A stretch of DNA of 64,000 nucleotides, taken from assembly GCA_943787185.1 (NCBI GenBank), contig CALSLL010000002.1:248001-312000 (forward strand). The letters are read 5' to 3'. Below the pieces are notes generated by a model. The model was not told the DNA's origin. It ran no database searches and saw only the letters and a list, made by a program, of their open reading frames with translations. Of the stretch, positions 63,019 through 64,000 are shown piece by piece; positions within the stretch are counted from its first letter, which is position 1; each line of letters begins with the position of its first letter. Source of the stretch: UBA10349 sp003485905. GTDB taxonomy: Bacteria > Pseudomonadota > Gammaproteobacteria > Arenicellales > Arenicellaceae. Position numbers and translations under genes: made by a program.

Positions 63019-64000
63019 TTAACCACCGGTCATATTCATAAATCGAACGATGTCAGTTTTGTTTGCGTCGAAATGATGCTTTTCGGGTTTGCGAGTTATC
63101 GCATCTCGAATGGCGACTCTTAAATCGGCCTCAGCATTCGTGTTGTTGCGTACGATTTCTCGCAAATCCATAGAGTGCTCGTTGCCGAGGCAGAGTAATA
63201 ATTTCCCTTCGGAAGTTAGTCGTACTCGATTGCAGCGGCTGCAAAAATTGTCGGTCATTGGTGAAATAAAACCAATCCGTCCGGTGTAACCACTGACTTT
63301 TTGATAACGAGATGGCCCTTTGTTAGAGAGCTGGTTCGACTTAGCGGCGGGTTCGTTCTCCGGTTCAAAATCAAACTTCTCTGCCAAACGTTGAGCCAGG
63401 CTCAAGCTGGCGACTTGGGTATCTTTGCGTTTATGTGAGCTGATTTCACCCAGAGGCATTTCTTCGATAAACGAAATATCAAAGCCTCGAACTAGAGCAA
63501 ACTCTGCTAGATCATTTACTTCGTCGTCATTTACACCCGCAAGCACGACTACGTTCAATTTAATGCGCTCGAAACCAGCCTTACCTGCCGCCTCTATACC
63601 ACGTAAAACGTCAGCTAATTGACCGTGACGAGAAATTTGCTTTACTCGTTCAGCTTGTAAGCTATCTAAACTAATGTTGAGTCGTTTAACACCAGCCTTT
63701 GCCAAATCGTTTGCATGCTGATCAAGTAAAACCCCGTTTGTGGTCATCACCAGTTCGTTAAGCCCATTTAGTGATGATAATTTTTTACAGAGCCCGACGA
63801 TGCCGTTACGAACCATCGGTTCGCCGCCAGTAAGTCGGATTTTATTAACTCCCAGTCCCACAAAAGCCTTAGCTACTATTTCAATTTCTTCGAGTGTGAG
63901 GAGTTGTTTGCGTGGCAAGAAAGTCATGTCTTCAGCCATGCAATATACACAACGTAGATTGCAACGATCCGTTACCGAAATACGCAGGTAATTAACCGTG
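63019..64000 (-). CDS. moaA: GTP 3',8-cyclase MoaA (partial, 5' end beyond window)
   Basis: Radical-SAM enzyme of molybdenum cofactor synthesis. The coding frame continues past the internal ATG at 63939 to the window edge: the 20 codons before it encode TVNYLRISVTDRCNLRCVYC, so the radical-SAM CxxxCxxC is at 63943-63966. The start of the gene is off the right end. RLTGGEPMVR, the second cluster Cys set (CSRCNRVRL, LLLCLG) and the C-terminal Gly-Gly (MTGG) are all present. Convergent with the transporter gene. No other moa gene is visible. Confidence 0.95.
   Translation of the reverse strand, partial: TVNYLRISVTDRCNLRCVYCMAEDMTFLPRKQLLTLEEIEIVAKAFVGLGVNKIRLTGGEPMVRNGIVGLCKKLSSLNGLNELVMTTNGVLLDQHANDLAKAGVKRLNISLDSLQAERVKQISRHGQLADVLRGIEAAGKAGFERIKLNVVVLAGVNDDEVNDLAEFALVRGFDISFIEEMPLGEISSHKRKDTQVASLSLAQRLAEKFDFEPENEPAAKSNQLSNKGPSRYQKVSGYTGRIGFISPMTDNFCSRCNRVRLTSEGKLLLCLGNEHSMDLREIVRNNTNAEADLRVAIRDAITRKPEKHHFDANKTDIVRFMNMTGG

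Overview
The window looks like a chromosomal segment of a free-living, probably marine gammaproteobacterium. This is inferred from gene content: a Pseudomonas-type class Ia ribonucleotide reductase with an N-terminal ATP cone, CPA2 antiporter, LpxO-like lipid A hydroxylase, DusA, RarA, Zur, a tandem glycine riboswitch and many Sec-exported periplasmic proteins. I see no rRNA, tRNA, CRISPR array, prophage or insertion sequence. Genus cannot be fixed from this sequence.

Layout. (1) 89-5139, minus strand: soxBDAG, a heterotetrameric sarcosine oxidase operon, with an 18-bp-arm inverted repeat upstream. (2) About 6.0-18.1 kb and 24.6-27.1 kb: an accessory block of exported proteins. It holds five DUF6152-type proteins (one short, four long), two tannase/feruloyl-esterase enzymes each next to a long DUF6152 gene, a two-heme cytochrome c, a CstA-type transporter, a metallo-beta-lactamase-fold enzyme with a GOB-like Gln ligand, a YVTN-like beta-propeller and several Cys-rich secreted proteins. 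This is the best candidate for an undescribed system. Every DUF6152 protein appears to begin with His-His right after its signal peptide, which suggests an N-terminal metal site. (3) 18.2-24.4 kb: K+/H+ antiporter, an apparently exported Rossmann-fold protein, AraC/GyrI regulator, DUF1761 protein, Bcr/CflA exporter and a small exported protein carrying a TonB-receptor-like motif. (4) 27.3-36.2 kb: class I fumarase, pirin, ferredoxin-NADP reductase, then gcvT-gcvP behind a tandem glycine riboswitch. gcvH is not here. Sarcosine oxidase and glycine cleavage together point to one-carbon catabolism of betaine-type compounds. (5) 36.2-52.8 kb: mostly housekeeping (lpxO-like, PLP deaminase, GDPD, glnS, yjbQ, dusA, asmA, ilvD, gloA, rarA, hisI, zur, merC-like). 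(6) 52.9-64 kb: a Sel1-SH3-SPOR envelope gene broken by a frameshift in an A8 tract, an outer-membrane-barrel candidate, nrdA-nrdB with NrdR-like boxes and a terminator, a zinc-ribbon membrane protein, an ATP/ADP-translocase-like transporter, and moaA running off the right end.

Function names rest on motif and family recognition by eye. No database search was run. Small secreted proteins and the DUF6152 block have no assigned biochemical role here.
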